From: Paenibacillus sp. H1-7
GTDB lineage: Bacteria; Bacillota; Bacilli; Paenibacillales; NBRC-103111
Length of the DNA stretch: 64,000 nucleotides
Assembly: GCF_022354825.1 (NCBI RefSeq)
Contig: NZ_CP031168.1
Location: 2,605,501 to 2,669,500, forward strand
Direction of reading: 5' to 3'
Made by a program: the position numbers and the translations under genes. The notes under the pieces were generated by a model. That model searched no databases. It was not told the origin of the DNA and worked only from the letters and a program-made list of their open reading frames with translations. This document shows positions 51,856-60,808 of the stretch, piece by piece. Positions within the stretch are counted from its first letter, which is position 1, and each line of letters opens with the position of its first letter.

Positions 51856-52980
51856 ATGGCATCCATTGCATTTCTCGTCCATTCGGGAAATCATAACCGG
51901 GATTATTGTCCCGTATCGTACCGCGTTTCGGCAGACTCGCTGCTATCGCAGGGAGAAACAGCGGACGGATTGCAATTGCTCGGACCGCAAGGTGAGCCTA
52001 TGGCTCTGCAGGTGGAGGAGGAGAATGGAGAGCTCGTCCTGCACTGGATTGTAAACGGACTCAAAGCAGGAGAGACCCAGCAATATACCGTCGCGAGCGG
52101 TAAGGGTACACAACAACACGCGGATAACGGCGTGCGACTAGAAGAGCAAGAGCATCAGATCGATATTGTAATCGGTGGACAGCGGTTCACCTCGTATGTG
52201 TTCGATCCGTCCATTGCCAAGCCGTATTTGGGGCCGGTAATCGGGCCTTACGGCGAAAGCTATACCCGCCTGGATTTTGAAACGAAAGAGCATCCCCACC
52301 ACCGGTCGATATGGCTTGCAATCGGGGACGTGAACGATATTGATATGTGGAACGAGCCGAAGGAGCGGCACGGGAAGCAGATCGTAACCGGCATCGATAA
52401 CAAGACGCAAGGTCCGGTATTCGCGAGCATTACGTCTACCCAGAATTGGTGCTCTTACGGCGGCAAGCCCCAGTTGACGGAAACCCGCACGATGACCTTT
52501 TACAATACGCCGGCAGAGGGACGGTTTATCGATTTGGATTTTACTCTGCAGGCTAACGGCCGCGTGGAGCTTGGCGCTACGAAGGAAGCGGGACCGCTTG
52601 GCATTCGCGTTGCGGAATTGATGAAAGCGGACAACGGAGGCGTCATCCGCAATGCCTTCGGCTCCGTCGGCGAGAAGGAATGCTGGGGACAGCGCGCCCA
52701 ATGGTGCGATTACTACGGCAACGTAGGCGGGCACACGCTCGGTATCGCGGCCTTCGACCATCCCGACAATACGGATTTTCCTACTTATTGGCATGTGCGG
52801 GACTACGGGCTGCTCGCTCCGAACAACTTTTACTTCCTTGGAGGTAAACTATTGCAAAAAGGGCAATCCATCCGCTATAAGCACCGGATTTATTTCCACA
52901 CCGGGGATACCGCAGCAAGCGGCGTAGCCGGCAAATATCAAGACTACATTCATCCTCCGAAAGTGACCTTGGCTGAATAA
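51856..52980 (+). CDS. DUF6807/PmoA-family protein
   Basis: A 374-residue protein of the family often labelled PmoA in databases, with no link to methane oxidation. Features: LGPVIGPYGESYTRLDFE, KEHPHHRSIWLAIGDVNDID (the His-rich HPHHRS motif is typical) and FPTYWHVRDYGLLAPNNF near the C-terminus. It is expected to be a beta-sandwich carbohydrate-active protein. The start follows the isomerase stop directly, with AGAGGGGAT before it. In many genomes such genes neighbour Gfo/Idh/MocA dehydrogenases, as here. Function not established. Confidence 0.82.
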   Translation: MASIAFLVHSGNHNRDYCPVSYRVSADSLLSQGETADGLQLLGPQGEPMALQVEEENGELVLHWIVNGLKAGETQQYTVASGKGTQQHADNGVRLEEQEHQIDIVIGGQRFTSYVFDPSIAKPYLGPVIGPYGESYTRLDFETKEHPHHRSIWLAIGDVNDIDMWNEPKERHGKQIVTGIDNKTQGPVFASITSTQNWCSYGGKPQLTETRTMTFYNTPAEGRFIDLDFTLQANGRVELGATKEAGPLGIRVAELMKADNGGVIRNAFGSVGEKECWGQRAQWCDYYGNVGGHTLGIAAFDHPDNTDFPTYWHVRDYGLLAPNNFYFLGGKLLQKGQSIRYKHRIYFHTGDTAASGVAGKYQDYIHPPKVTLAE

Positions 52981-53015
52981 CAATAATACCGGAGCTAGAA
53001 AGGAGAGGCTTGGCA

Positions 53016-55511
53016 GTGAGCTTATCGACGCACAGTACAAGCGCCAAACAGGATTTGCGGGAGCAATTTTTACATCCTTCAAATGAGTTTACCCCCGTTC
53101 CGTTCTGGTTTTGGAATGATGACCTGAGCCCAGACGAAATATTGCGGCAAATTGCGGATTTTGCCGACAAAGGGGTCATGGGGTTTGTCATTCACCCGAG
53201 AATCGGGCTTCCCGAAACGATCCCCTACATGTCCGATACGTACCTGGATTTGGTGGAGACAGCGGTCAAGGATGCTCATCGCAGAGGAATGACCGTCATT
53301 CTGTATGACGAGGCGATGTACCCTTCCGGAGCGGCCAACGGCCTGGTCGTGAAGGGCGATCCCGCCTTTGCCAGCAGAGGCTTGAAGATGGTGGAGCTCG
53401 GCTGCGAGAAGCCGGTTCGGCTGTCGGATGTGCTCGAAGACGGAGATGTGCTCGTCTCGGCCCAAGCGGTCCGTAGAACGGGTGATAAGCCCGACTGGCA
53501 GACGCTGACGCTTCTGGAACCTGCCGAAGGCCAGGTTTCGCTGCAGCGCGAAGACTCCGGCGACTGGACGATGCTGCTGTTCATCGAGACGTTCTCCAGA
53601 GGAACGATCCGAGGCATCCATTTCGGCGAAGACGACGGGGAACCGAACGCACCGGCAGCCGCCGATCTGATGAATCCGCTGGCGACGGCCAAATTTATCC
53701 GCTTGACTCACGACAAGTATTACGAGAGGCTGAAGGATTACTTTGGCACTACGATCCAAGCGATGTTCACGGATGAGCCGGATTTGCTCGGACGACGTCA
53801 CAGGAAAGGGCTGCGCGCCTGGACGGAAGGCTTTCTCGGATATTTTCTGCAGGAAGGCTGCGCAGAAACCGATCTGCCGCTTCTGTGGATGGACGGGGAA
53901 TCGTCCGACGAAGTACGCCGAAGATACCGCAAGGCGGTCAATAAGCGGATGGTAGCCGCGTATTACAAGCCGCTTAGCGACTGGTGCGAGCAGCACGGCA
54001 TCGCTTTGACCGGACATCCTGCACAAAGCGACGAAATCGGTCTGCTCGAGCATTTTCATATTCCCGGACAGGACGTCGTCTGGCGCTGGGTTGCCCCCGA
54101 GGACGGCAAAGCCATTGAAGGAAGGCATACGACGATGGCCAAATGCTCGTCCGATGCCGCCAGACACCGGGGCCGGCGAAGAAATTTGAACGAAATGCTC
54201 GGCGTATGCAGTCCCGGCGGAGGCTGGGCGCTTCATGCCGGGGACATGAAATGGTACATGGACTGGCTGCTCGTCAGAGGCGTCAACTATCTGTGCCCGC
54301 ACGCCTTTTATTATTCAATCGACGGTCCCCGCAGAATTAACGAGCGTCCGCCGGATGTAGGGCCAAACAACATATGGTGGCCTCACTACACGCAATTTGC
54401 CGATTACATGAAACGGATGAGCTGGATTATGACCGACAGCGCGAACGTGACCCCGATCGCCGTTCTGGGGCGCGAGGATTGGCTGCCGTGGAAGGCGGTA
54501 AAGCCTCTTTACGAGCATCAGCGAGAATTCAACTATCTGGAGGAAAGTTTGCTGGCAGGAGCTTGTACCGTTTCCGACGGGCAAATTCGCATCGCGAATC
54601 AGACGTATACCGTCGTCATTGTTGAGAACGACGGGCTGTGGGAAGAGGAAACGGGCCGGATTCTCAGCCAATTTATCGAACAGGGAGGCTCCGTCATTCA
54701 GCTGCAAACGGGCGAAGCCCGGAGAACGATGCCTGCGACCGCTCAAGCTGCAGCACCGGAGCAAATCGTCGCAGAGCTGGACCGTCTGCTTGCGAAAGAT
54801 GCAGCCTTGGAGCCGGCATGTCCAGATATCCGGGTCAGCCATGTCGTTAAGGAGGATAACCATTTTTACGTTGTCGTTAATGAAGGCGAACAAGCTTACG
54901 ACGGAAGCCTGTCGGTCGGAGTGTTCGGCAGGACGGAGCTGTGGAAGCCCTGGGAGGCTGAGATATCCGAGGCGGACGCGTATCCGCGAGAAGGACGCAC
55001 GGTTATTGACTTCACTGTAGAGCGACGGCAATGTCTCGTCTTCCGCGTCGATCCGTCCGCTGCTCCAGGGAAGGAAGGCCTGCGCCGGGAGAAGAGGCCT
55101 GTCGTATCCTACTCTCGCCGTCTGTCGGCCGATACGTGGAACGTAGAAGCTCCGCAGCTTACGGAGCATGCACTGACTTTGGGCAGCTGGACGGAACGGG
55201 AAGGATGGGAGCATTTCTCCGGGACGGTGACTTACTCCAATAAATTCCCGATCGATGAGACGAAATCGCCGGACCGCCGGGTTGTGCTGGATTTGGGGGA
55301 AGCGCATGAAATGGCCGAGGTCTGGATTAACGGCCAATGGGCCGGTGTCCGCATGTGGCATCCGTATTCATTTGACATCGGGCCCTTGCTGCAGCCGGGA
55401 ACCAATGAGCTTCGGGTTGCCGTCACGAACAGCTTGGCGAATCGGGTGGACCGGGTGAAGCTGCCGTCCGGCTTGATCGGACCGGTGACAATTGCCGAAT
55501 TCGACCGGTAA
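53016..55511 (+). CDS. Glycoside hydrolase, GH106-like (putative alpha-L-rhamnosidase)
   Basis: Large protein of 831 residues without signal peptide. The N-terminal TIM-barrel part starts with TPVPFWFWNDDLSPDEILRQ and GVMGFVIHPRIGLP, the usual opening of GH106-type enzymes. YDEAMYPSG and QAMFTDEPDL contain acidic residues suited to catalysis. The C-terminal part has a galactose-binding jelly roll (VWINGQWAGVRMWHPYSFDI). GH106 removes alpha-L-rhamnose, but related unclassified groups exist. The GTG at 53016 is chosen for its distance from AAAGGAG; a TTG at 53010 is possible. Last enzyme of the island operon. Confidence 0.8.
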   Translation: MSLSTHSTSAKQDLREQFLHPSNEFTPVPFWFWNDDLSPDEILRQIADFADKGVMGFVIHPRIGLPETIPYMSDTYLDLVETAVKDAHRRGMTVILYDEAMYPSGAANGLVVKGDPAFASRGLKMVELGCEKPVRLSDVLEDGDVLVSAQAVRRTGDKPDWQTLTLLEPAEGQVSLQREDSGDWTMLLFIETFSRGTIRGIHFGEDDGEPNAPAAADLMNPLATAKFIRLTHDKYYERLKDYFGTTIQAMFTDEPDLLGRRHRKGLRAWTEGFLGYFLQEGCAETDLPLLWMDGESSDEVRRRYRKAVNKRMVAAYYKPLSDWCEQHGIALTGHPAQSDEIGLLEHFHIPGQDVVWRWVAPEDGKAIEGRHTTMAKCSSDAARHRGRRRNLNEMLGVCSPGGGWALHAGDMKWYMDWLLVRGVNYLCPHAFYYSIDGPRRINERPPDVGPNNIWWPHYTQFADYMKRMSWIMTDSANVTPIAVLGREDWLPWKAVKPLYEHQREFNYLEESLLAGACTVSDGQIRIANQTYTVVIVENDGLWEEETGRILSQFIEQGGSVIQLQTGEARRTMPATAQAAAPEQIVAELDRLLAKDAALEPACPDIRVSHVVKEDNHFYVVVNEGEQAYDGSLSVGVFGRTELWKPWEAEISEADAYPREGRTVIDFTVERRQCLVFRVDPSAAPGKEGLRREKRPVVSYSRRLSADTWNVEAPQLTEHALTLGSWTEREGWEHFSGTVTYSNKFPIDETKSPDRRVVLDLGEAHEMAEVWINGQWAGVRMWHPYSFDIGPLLQPGTNELRVAVTNSLANRVDRVKLPSGLIGPVTIAEFDR

Positions 55512-55580
55512 TTGATTTCGCAATTTTTGCTCGAATAGCGGATGTTCCAATTACTTGCTGTTAACACGGAAACGAAAGGG

Positions 55581-55615
55581 ATGGTGCCCAGCAGCTTATG
55601 GCTGCGGGCATCGTT
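55581..55615 (+). terminator. Hairpin after the GH106-like gene
   Basis: GATGGTGCCC-A-GCAGC / GCTGC-G-GGGCATC type stem with a 5-base loop, followed by GTTCCGAATTTC. Weak T-run. Confidence 0.5.
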
Positions 55616-55773
55616 CCGAATTTCATAATTGCTGCAAGAATACCCGCAGGACTAGAATCGGATCGCTTTAATAGAGAGCGAAGATATGAAGTTAAAGCGG
55701 TTTCACTTTCCATTCTCATTGAATTTTGTGATGGAAGGGTACTTTGAAAGTTACGAAAAGGGGAGAAAGATCA

Positions 55774-57099
55774 ATGATGCTCAAAAAAACAGTAGCTTCC
55801 GTGGTAGTATCCACCATGATGCTTTCGATGTTGGCGGCTTGCGGAGGCGGCAGCGGGGGAGAAGACAAAGGCGGGACAGGAACGACGGCTCAGCCTTCCG
55901 ATACGAATGAAAAGGCGGACCTTGTTGTCTTCTCGAACAGCGGCGATTCGGTAGAGAGCTGGAACGAGCGATTCGGGAACGCGATCAAACAGAAATTCCC
56001 TAACTACAATATCAAGTATATTCAGAAGCAGAAGGATTACGGGATCAAAGAGCTTCTGACCTCCGGCGAGACGATCGACATTTATTGGGACTCCATCGGC
56101 GGCTTCGCCTCGGCGGTCCTTGATAACGGTCTGGAATTCGACATGACGGAGCTGGTGAAGAAGCATCAGATTGATTTTAGCAAAATGGAGCCATCCGTCG
56201 TTGATTCCATCAAGCTGATCGGCAAAGATAAAATATACGGCATTCCGGTGTTCAACAACAATATGGTGCTGTATTACAATAAAGATTTGTTCGATAAATT
56301 CGGCGTGCCTTATCCGAAGGACGGCATGACCTGGACCGAAGCCAACAAGCTGGCCCAGCAGCTGACCCGTATGGACGGCAAGCAGTATGTCGGCCTGTCC
56401 AGCTCGCAAACGCACATGCTGCCGATGAACCAATTGTCGATCCCGTTCGTCGATCCTACAACGGAGCAGCCGACCATTTTCTCCAATGAGAAGTGGAGAG
56501 AATATTTTGACACCGTATTCGTCGGGCCAAGCAAATCGCAAGGGTATGTAGAATACATGAAGCAGCTGAAGGATGCGATTCCGTACCGCAACGAGTTTCT
56601 TGTCGAGAAAAATTTGGCGATGTTCGCATGGCTGTCCTCCATCGTGTTCGTATTTCCGGAGGAATTCAAGAGCATGAACTGGGATATGGTGTCTCTCCCT
56701 ACGTTCGAGAGCTTGCCGAAGGTCGGCTCGCAGGCGTATCCGACGTATTTCACTGTCACGTCAATGTCCAAGCAAAAAGATCAGGCGATGAAGGTCATTC
56801 AATATTTGACTACGGATGAAATACAGACCAAATTGTCCAAAATCGGACTCATGCCGGTATCGAATTCGGATGCGATCAAGAAAGTGTACGGAGAAGAGAG
56901 CATCTTCAAAGGGAAAAACTTCGGAGCCTCCTTCTACAACAAATTTGCGCCGATTCCGGCCAAAACCCGTTACGACAGCCTTCTGCTGACGCCGTACGCC
57001 AAGGCGGTTCCGAAGGTCGTCATGACAGGCGATTACAATACCGTATTCCGTGCGACAGAAGAAGAAACAGCCAAGAAAATTGCGGATGCGAAAAAATAG
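55774..57099 (+). CDS. Extracellular solute-binding lipoprotein, orphan paralogue 3
   Basis: Binding protein of 441 residues, lipobox LSMLAACG followed by a Gly-rich linker. It shares KQKFPNYNIKYIQ, TIDIYWDSIGGF and YYNKDLFDKFGVPYPKDG with the lipoprotein at 7860 and, more weakly, 48308. GGGGAG lies 9 bases before the ATG at 55774; a TTG at 55744 is less likely. It is flanked by a hairpin and a terminator, so it is probably transcribed alone. No permeases nearby. Confidence 0.9.
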   Translation: MMLKKTVASVVVSTMMLSMLAACGGGSGGEDKGGTGTTAQPSDTNEKADLVVFSNSGDSVESWNERFGNAIKQKFPNYNIKYIQKQKDYGIKELLTSGETIDIYWDSIGGFASAVLDNGLEFDMTELVKKHQIDFSKMEPSVVDSIKLIGKDKIYGIPVFNNNMVLYYNKDLFDKFGVPYPKDGMTWTEANKLAQQLTRMDGKQYVGLSSSQTHMLPMNQLSIPFVDPTTEQPTIFSNEKWREYFDTVFVGPSKSQGYVEYMKQLKDAIPYRNEFLVEKNLAMFAWLSSIVFVFPEEFKSMNWDMVSLPTFESLPKVGSQAYPTYFTVTSMSKQKDQAMKVIQYLTTDEIQTKLSKIGLMPVSNSDAIKKVYGEESIFKGKNFGASFYNKFAPIPAKTRYDSLLLTPYAKAVPKVVMTGDYNTVFRATEEETAKKIADAKK

Positions 57100-57107
57100 C
57101 TTGTATG

Positions 57108-57154
57108 AAAAAGCAACGGATTGCCGGCTTTCGAGCCGCTTCCTTGCTTTTTTG
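57108..57154 (+). terminator. Terminator after orphan lipoprotein 3
   Basis: AAAAAGCAACGG ... CCTTGCTTTTTT stem with inner CGGC/GCCG pairing, ending in TTTTTTG. It starts 9 bases after the stop. Confidence 0.8.
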
Positions 57155-57280
57155 TTTGCTGAATCGTCGCTAGACCCCTGCGAAAACGGAGCTCATGCAG
57201 CGAACAACCGTGAAAAAGGAATATCTGCTCCATCTGCCTTGCCTAGACTCGTAATTCTGCGAGCTTCCCGCCGGTTGGCT

Positions 57281-57308
57281 TTGTAAATCCGGCCGCATCC
57301 GATATAAT
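57281..57308 (+). promoter_or_regulatory. Probable SigA promoter of rarA
   Basis: -35 TTGTAA (57281-57286), 16-base spacer, -10 TATAAT (57303-57308), 54 bases before the start codon. Confidence 0.7.
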
Positions 57309-57362
57309 AGACCATACACGATAGAAACTAGCAGCTCTATTTCCGTAAAAGGTAGTGATAGA

Positions 57363-58685
57363 ATGGATTTGTTCTCATTTGCGGCTGAAGAGAGCCGGCA
57401 GGGCAAGCTGCTGGCGGATCGGATGCGTCCGCTGACATTGAGTGAATATATAGGCCAGGAGCACATCGTAGGCCCCGGCAAGCTGCTGCGCCGGGCTATC
57501 GAAGCCGATCAGGTCACGTCGATATTGCTGTACGGACCTCCGGGCACAGGGAAAACGACGCTGGCGAACATTATTTCCCGCGCTACGCAGGGAGATTTCG
57601 TCAAGCTTAACGCGGTCGACGCCTCGGTCAAGGACGTTCGGGACGTAATCGAGCAGGCCACGAACAACAAGGCGCTTTACGGCCGCAAGACGATCTTGTT
57701 TCTCGACGAGGTGCACCGCTTCAACACGTCGCGTCAGGATGCGCTGCTCCCTGCCGTGGAGCAGGGCATCATCATTTTCATCGGCGCGACGACCGAGAAC
57801 CCGTTCCACCACGTGAACGGGGCGCTTCTGTCGCGCTCCACGCTTTTTGAGCTGCACGCGCTGACGCAGGAGCACTCGCTCGCGGCGCTGCGCCGCGCTC
57901 TCGCCGACAGCGACCGCGGCCTCGGGCAGCTGCCCGTCGAGGCCGACGAGGAGGCGCTCGCGCATATCGCGCGCATGGCCGGCGGAGATATCCGCCGTGC
58001 GCTCAATGCGCTCGAGCTTGCCGCGCTAACCACGCCGCCGGATGCCGGCGGCATGGTGCGCGTGACGCTTGCCGTCGCCGAAGAGTCGATTCGGCGACGC
58101 ACCGTGAAGGCCGACGAGTCGACGCAGTACGACGTCTTGTCGGCCTTCCACAAGAGCGTGCGCGGCTCCAGCGACGCCGCGCTGTTCTGGTTCCTCTATG
58201 CCGTCGAGAAGCTCGGCATGGATCCCATGACCTTCCTGCGGCGGTTGATCGTCGCCTCGAGCGAAGACATCGGGATGGCCAATCCGCAAGCGATGGTCCA
58301 GGCGGTATCCGCCATGGACGCCTATCACAAGATCGGCTGGCCGGAATCGAAGTACGTCATCGCCCAGGCGATCCTGTTCGCTGTAGAAAGCCCCAAATCG
58401 AACGCTATCCCCGTCGCAATCGGCAAAATCATGGATGCGTTCGATGCGATCGGAGCAGCGGAGGTGCCGCTGCATCTGCGTGACGCGCATTACAAGGGGG
58501 CGGAGAAGCTCGGACATGTCGGGTATCAATACCCGCACAATTATCCGGGCCATTACGTCGATCAGCAGTATTTGCCTAAGCCGCTCGACGGGCATCATTT
58601 TTACGAAGCGACGCAGCAAGGCATGGAAGATAAAATCAGGCAAAACCAGGAACGGCGAAGAAAAGGGCGGCGCGCAGATCGATGA
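57363..58685 (+). CDS. rarA: Replication-associated recombination protein A (AAA+ ATPase)
   Basis: RarA/MgsA, a clamp-loader-like ATPase acting at stalled replication forks, 440 residues. Walker A is GPPGTGKTT (58-66), Walker B LFLDEVHRF, sensor 1 IGATTENPF and an arginine region ALLSRSTLF. The C-terminal part holds the tetramerisation domain (YDVLSAFHKSVRGSD-type and HYKGAEKLGHVGYQYPHN). AAGGTAGTG precedes the ATG weakly. Codon use in the middle third is strongly GC-rich, as in the GH3 gene. In B. subtilis rarA lies next to tcdA and cymR. Confidence 0.95.
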   Translation: MDLFSFAAEESRQGKLLADRMRPLTLSEYIGQEHIVGPGKLLRRAIEADQVTSILLYGPPGTGKTTLANIISRATQGDFVKLNAVDASVKDVRDVIEQATNNKALYGRKTILFLDEVHRFNTSRQDALLPAVEQGIIIFIGATTENPFHHVNGALLSRSTLFELHALTQEHSLAALRRALADSDRGLGQLPVEADEEALAHIARMAGGDIRRALNALELAALTTPPDAGGMVRVTLAVAEESIRRRTVKADESTQYDVLSAFHKSVRGSSDAALFWFLYAVEKLGMDPMTFLRRLIVASSEDIGMANPQAMVQAVSAMDAYHKIGWPESKYVIAQAILFAVESPKSNAIPVAIGKIMDAFDAIGAAEVPLHLRDAHYKGAEKLGHVGYQYPHNYPGHYVDQQYLPKPLDGHHFYEATQQGMEDKIRQNQERRRKGRRADR

Positions 58686-58704
58686 TCGGCGCGTTGTTTT
58701 TTTT
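58669..58704 (+). terminator. Terminator overlapping the rarA stop
   Basis: CGCGC-A-GATC, loop GAT, GATC-G-GCGCG, then TTG and TTTTTTTT. The stem includes the stop codon. Confidence 0.8.
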
Positions 58705-58718
58705 CATGCGTCAAACAA

Positions 58719-58960
58719 CGTTCCTGGTTCCGTGCTGCGGCACTTAATGCCGACAGAGAGCTATGATCAACGCTCTGCCTTTCATGCCGTGTTGTGCACC
58801 GATCCTGGATCGTACTGCAGCACTTGAGGCCGGTTAAGCGCTATGATTTGCGTGCTTCTTGATTTTGCTGCGTTGAATATCGATCCTAGTTCCATATCGT
58901 GGCACGTAAAAGCCGGGTAAAGATCATTGATCGGACATTGGTTCCGTTATTTCGGTAAAA
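58719..58960. repeat. Degenerate direct repeats of about 82 bp (three copies)
   Basis: TTCCTGGTTCCGTGCTGCGG (58721), TCCTGGATCGTACTGCAGC (58803) and TCCTAGTTCCATATCGTGGC (58884) head units of similar layout, each with a CACTT/CACGT block and a GCTATGAT or GATCATTGAT block. Spacing is 82 and 81 bases. No gene. Confidence 0.55.
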
Positions 58961-59113
58961 ACGCGACAATATGGATAGCGATCGGACCGTCGTTCCGTTA
59001 TTACGCCAAAATTCGGTCCAAATGCCCAAAAAACAAGCAATAACGGATTCGCTGTCCGATCAGTGTGTTTTTGGATGGTCAAAGCAGGAAATAACGGATC
59101 TCTTGTCCGATCT
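58928..59113. repeat. Four-half-site palindromic element, copy B
   Basis: Same order as copy A at 29163: two direct half-sites (ATCGGACATTGGTTCCGTTA near 58929, ATCGGACCGTCGTTCCGTTA near 58980), then two inverse (AATAACGGATTCGCTGTCCG near 59039, AATAACGGATCTCTTGTCCG near 59091). The stretch 59114-59270 contains only the leader of the next gene. Confidence 0.82.
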
Positions 59114-59270
59114 ATCCCATACGCCGATTTTTCCATTTTAGTGCAAGCTTTCTGGTGTTTTTGGGCATAGCGCACCATGCGGATGTATAGTGTATTAATA
59201 TATCATTTACATTATTAAACCTAAGGGAGGTGTACCTGTTCGCCTCACGCGAGGGGAATAGGGAAGCATA

Positions 59271-60614
59271 TTGATCGATAGTGACCCTTTACCGACGATA
59301 TGGAACTTCAGCCTCGTCTTGCTGCTGGTGCTGCTTAACGGTTTTTTCGTAGCCGCCGAGTTTGCCATGGTTAAGGTCCGCAACAGCCGGATTGACTCGC
59401 TGGCTCAGGAAGGGCACCGGAACGCACGGTTTGCCAAGACGATCATGGGCAATATGAACGGGTATTTATCGGCATGCCAGCTGGGCATTACATTCGCCTC
59501 TCTGGGCCTTGGCTGGCTCGGTGAACCGGCCATCGCCAACGTTCTGGAGCAGGTACTGCGTCCGCTGCAGCTTTCCCCTGCGGTCATTCACACCATCTCC
59601 TTCATCATCGCTTTTACCATCATAACGACATTCCACATCACGCTCGGCGAGCAGTTTCCGAAAACCTACGCGATTCGCATGTCGGAGCGGGTAACGCTGT
59701 TGTCGGCCGGCCCCTTGATTGTATTTTACAAATTGACATTCCCATTAATCTGGTTTTTGAACGGAACCTCGAACTGGATGCTTCGCAAGGCGGGGATAGA
59801 GCCGTCCGAGGAACATTCTACAGCACACACCGAGGATGAAATCCGTCTGCTTATGAAAGAAAGCAACAAAAGCGGGCTAATTAACAATACGGAGCTCGCT
59901 CTGGTCGACAACATCTTTGACTTCGCCGAGACGAACGCACGCGAAATCATGATTCCAAGAACCGAGATGGTGTGCCTATACTCCCACTTATCCTACGAAC
60001 AAAACCGGCTGATCGCGGTCACGGAAATGCACACGCGCTATCCAGTCTGCGATCCGGATAAAGATAATATCATCGGCTTCGTCCATATCAAAGATTTGCT
60101 GAAGTCCGACTCTGGAGTGGATCATATAAAAAGCATCGTTCGCCCCATTACGAAAGTGCCCGAATCGATGCAAATCAGCGCACTGCTAAAGCTGATGCAA
60201 AAAAAGAAGCACCAGATGGCCCTCCTCATAGACGAATACGGAGGCACCTCCGGGCTGGTTACATTCGAGGACATAATTGAAGAGATTGTCGGAGAGATTC
60301 AAGACGAGTTCGACGAGGAACGTCCCAGGATCGAGAGAAGGGATGACGAAACCCACTCCATCGACGGAAGGCTGCTTATTGAAGAGGTGAACAGCTATTT
60401 CGGGCTCGAGATCGAATCAGATGATTATGATACGATTGGAGGCTGGGTCTATTCTCAGGTGGAAATTCCGCCGAAGAAAAACCAGCGAATTCTATATAAC
60501 GAACAAATTGAGTTTGTTATCGAGGAGACGGACCAGCTGCGGATTTCCAGAATCGTCGTGAAAAAACGAGGCAACGAGAGGCCTCAAGCGGAGCAGACAA
60601 ATTTTAGTCTGTGA
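59271..60614 (+). CDS. CNNM/CBS-pair membrane protein (hemolysin C/CorC family)
   Basis: Membrane protein of 447 residues. Order: DUF21/CNNM domain with about four membrane segments (10-180; LNGFFVAAEFAMVKVRNSRI and GITFASLGLGWLGEPA are hallmark motifs), a CBS pair (MIPRTEMVCL and LLIDEYGGTSGLVTFEDIIE), and a C-terminal CorC_HlyC transporter-associated domain. Family members are linked to magnesium and cobalt efflux or homeostasis; the hemolysin name is historical. The TTG start follows GGGGAATAGGGAA. It is followed by a terminator and stands alone. Confidence 0.92.
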   Translation: MIDSDPLPTIWNFSLVLLLVLLNGFFVAAEFAMVKVRNSRIDSLAQEGHRNARFAKTIMGNMNGYLSACQLGITFASLGLGWLGEPAIANVLEQVLRPLQLSPAVIHTISFIIAFTIITTFHITLGEQFPKTYAIRMSERVTLLSAGPLIVFYKLTFPLIWFLNGTSNWMLRKAGIEPSEEHSTAHTEDEIRLLMKESNKSGLINNTELALVDNIFDFAETNAREIMIPRTEMVCLYSHLSYEQNRLIAVTEMHTRYPVCDPDKDNIIGFVHIKDLLKSDSGVDHIKSIVRPITKVPESMQISALLKLMQKKKHQMALLIDEYGGTSGLVTFEDIIEEIVGEIQDEFDEERPRIERRDDETHSIDGRLLIEEVNSYFGLEIESDDYDTIGGWVYSQVEIPPKKNQRILYNEQIEFVIEETDQLRISRIVVKKRGNERPQAEQTNFSL

Positions 60615-60640
60615 GCACCCAACTAATTCTCAACAAGCTC

Positions 60641-60664
60641 AGCGGGTGAAATCCCGCTTTTTTG
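60641..60664 (+). terminator. Rho-independent terminator
   Basis: Stem GCGGG/CCCGC with flanking A-T, 6-base loop TGAAAT, then seven T. It begins 27 bases after the CNNM gene. Confidence 0.85.
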
Positions 60665-60808
60665 CTGTGGTGCGCTAAAATCGACACAATCATTAATAAA
60701 ATCTTAGACGATGGATATTGCTGGTTTCCATTTTATGATAAACTGATGAAGTAAGAGACTAAATACCTAATTATACCGTATTTTGTTGTCGAAGGAGACC
60801 TTGTTTTT

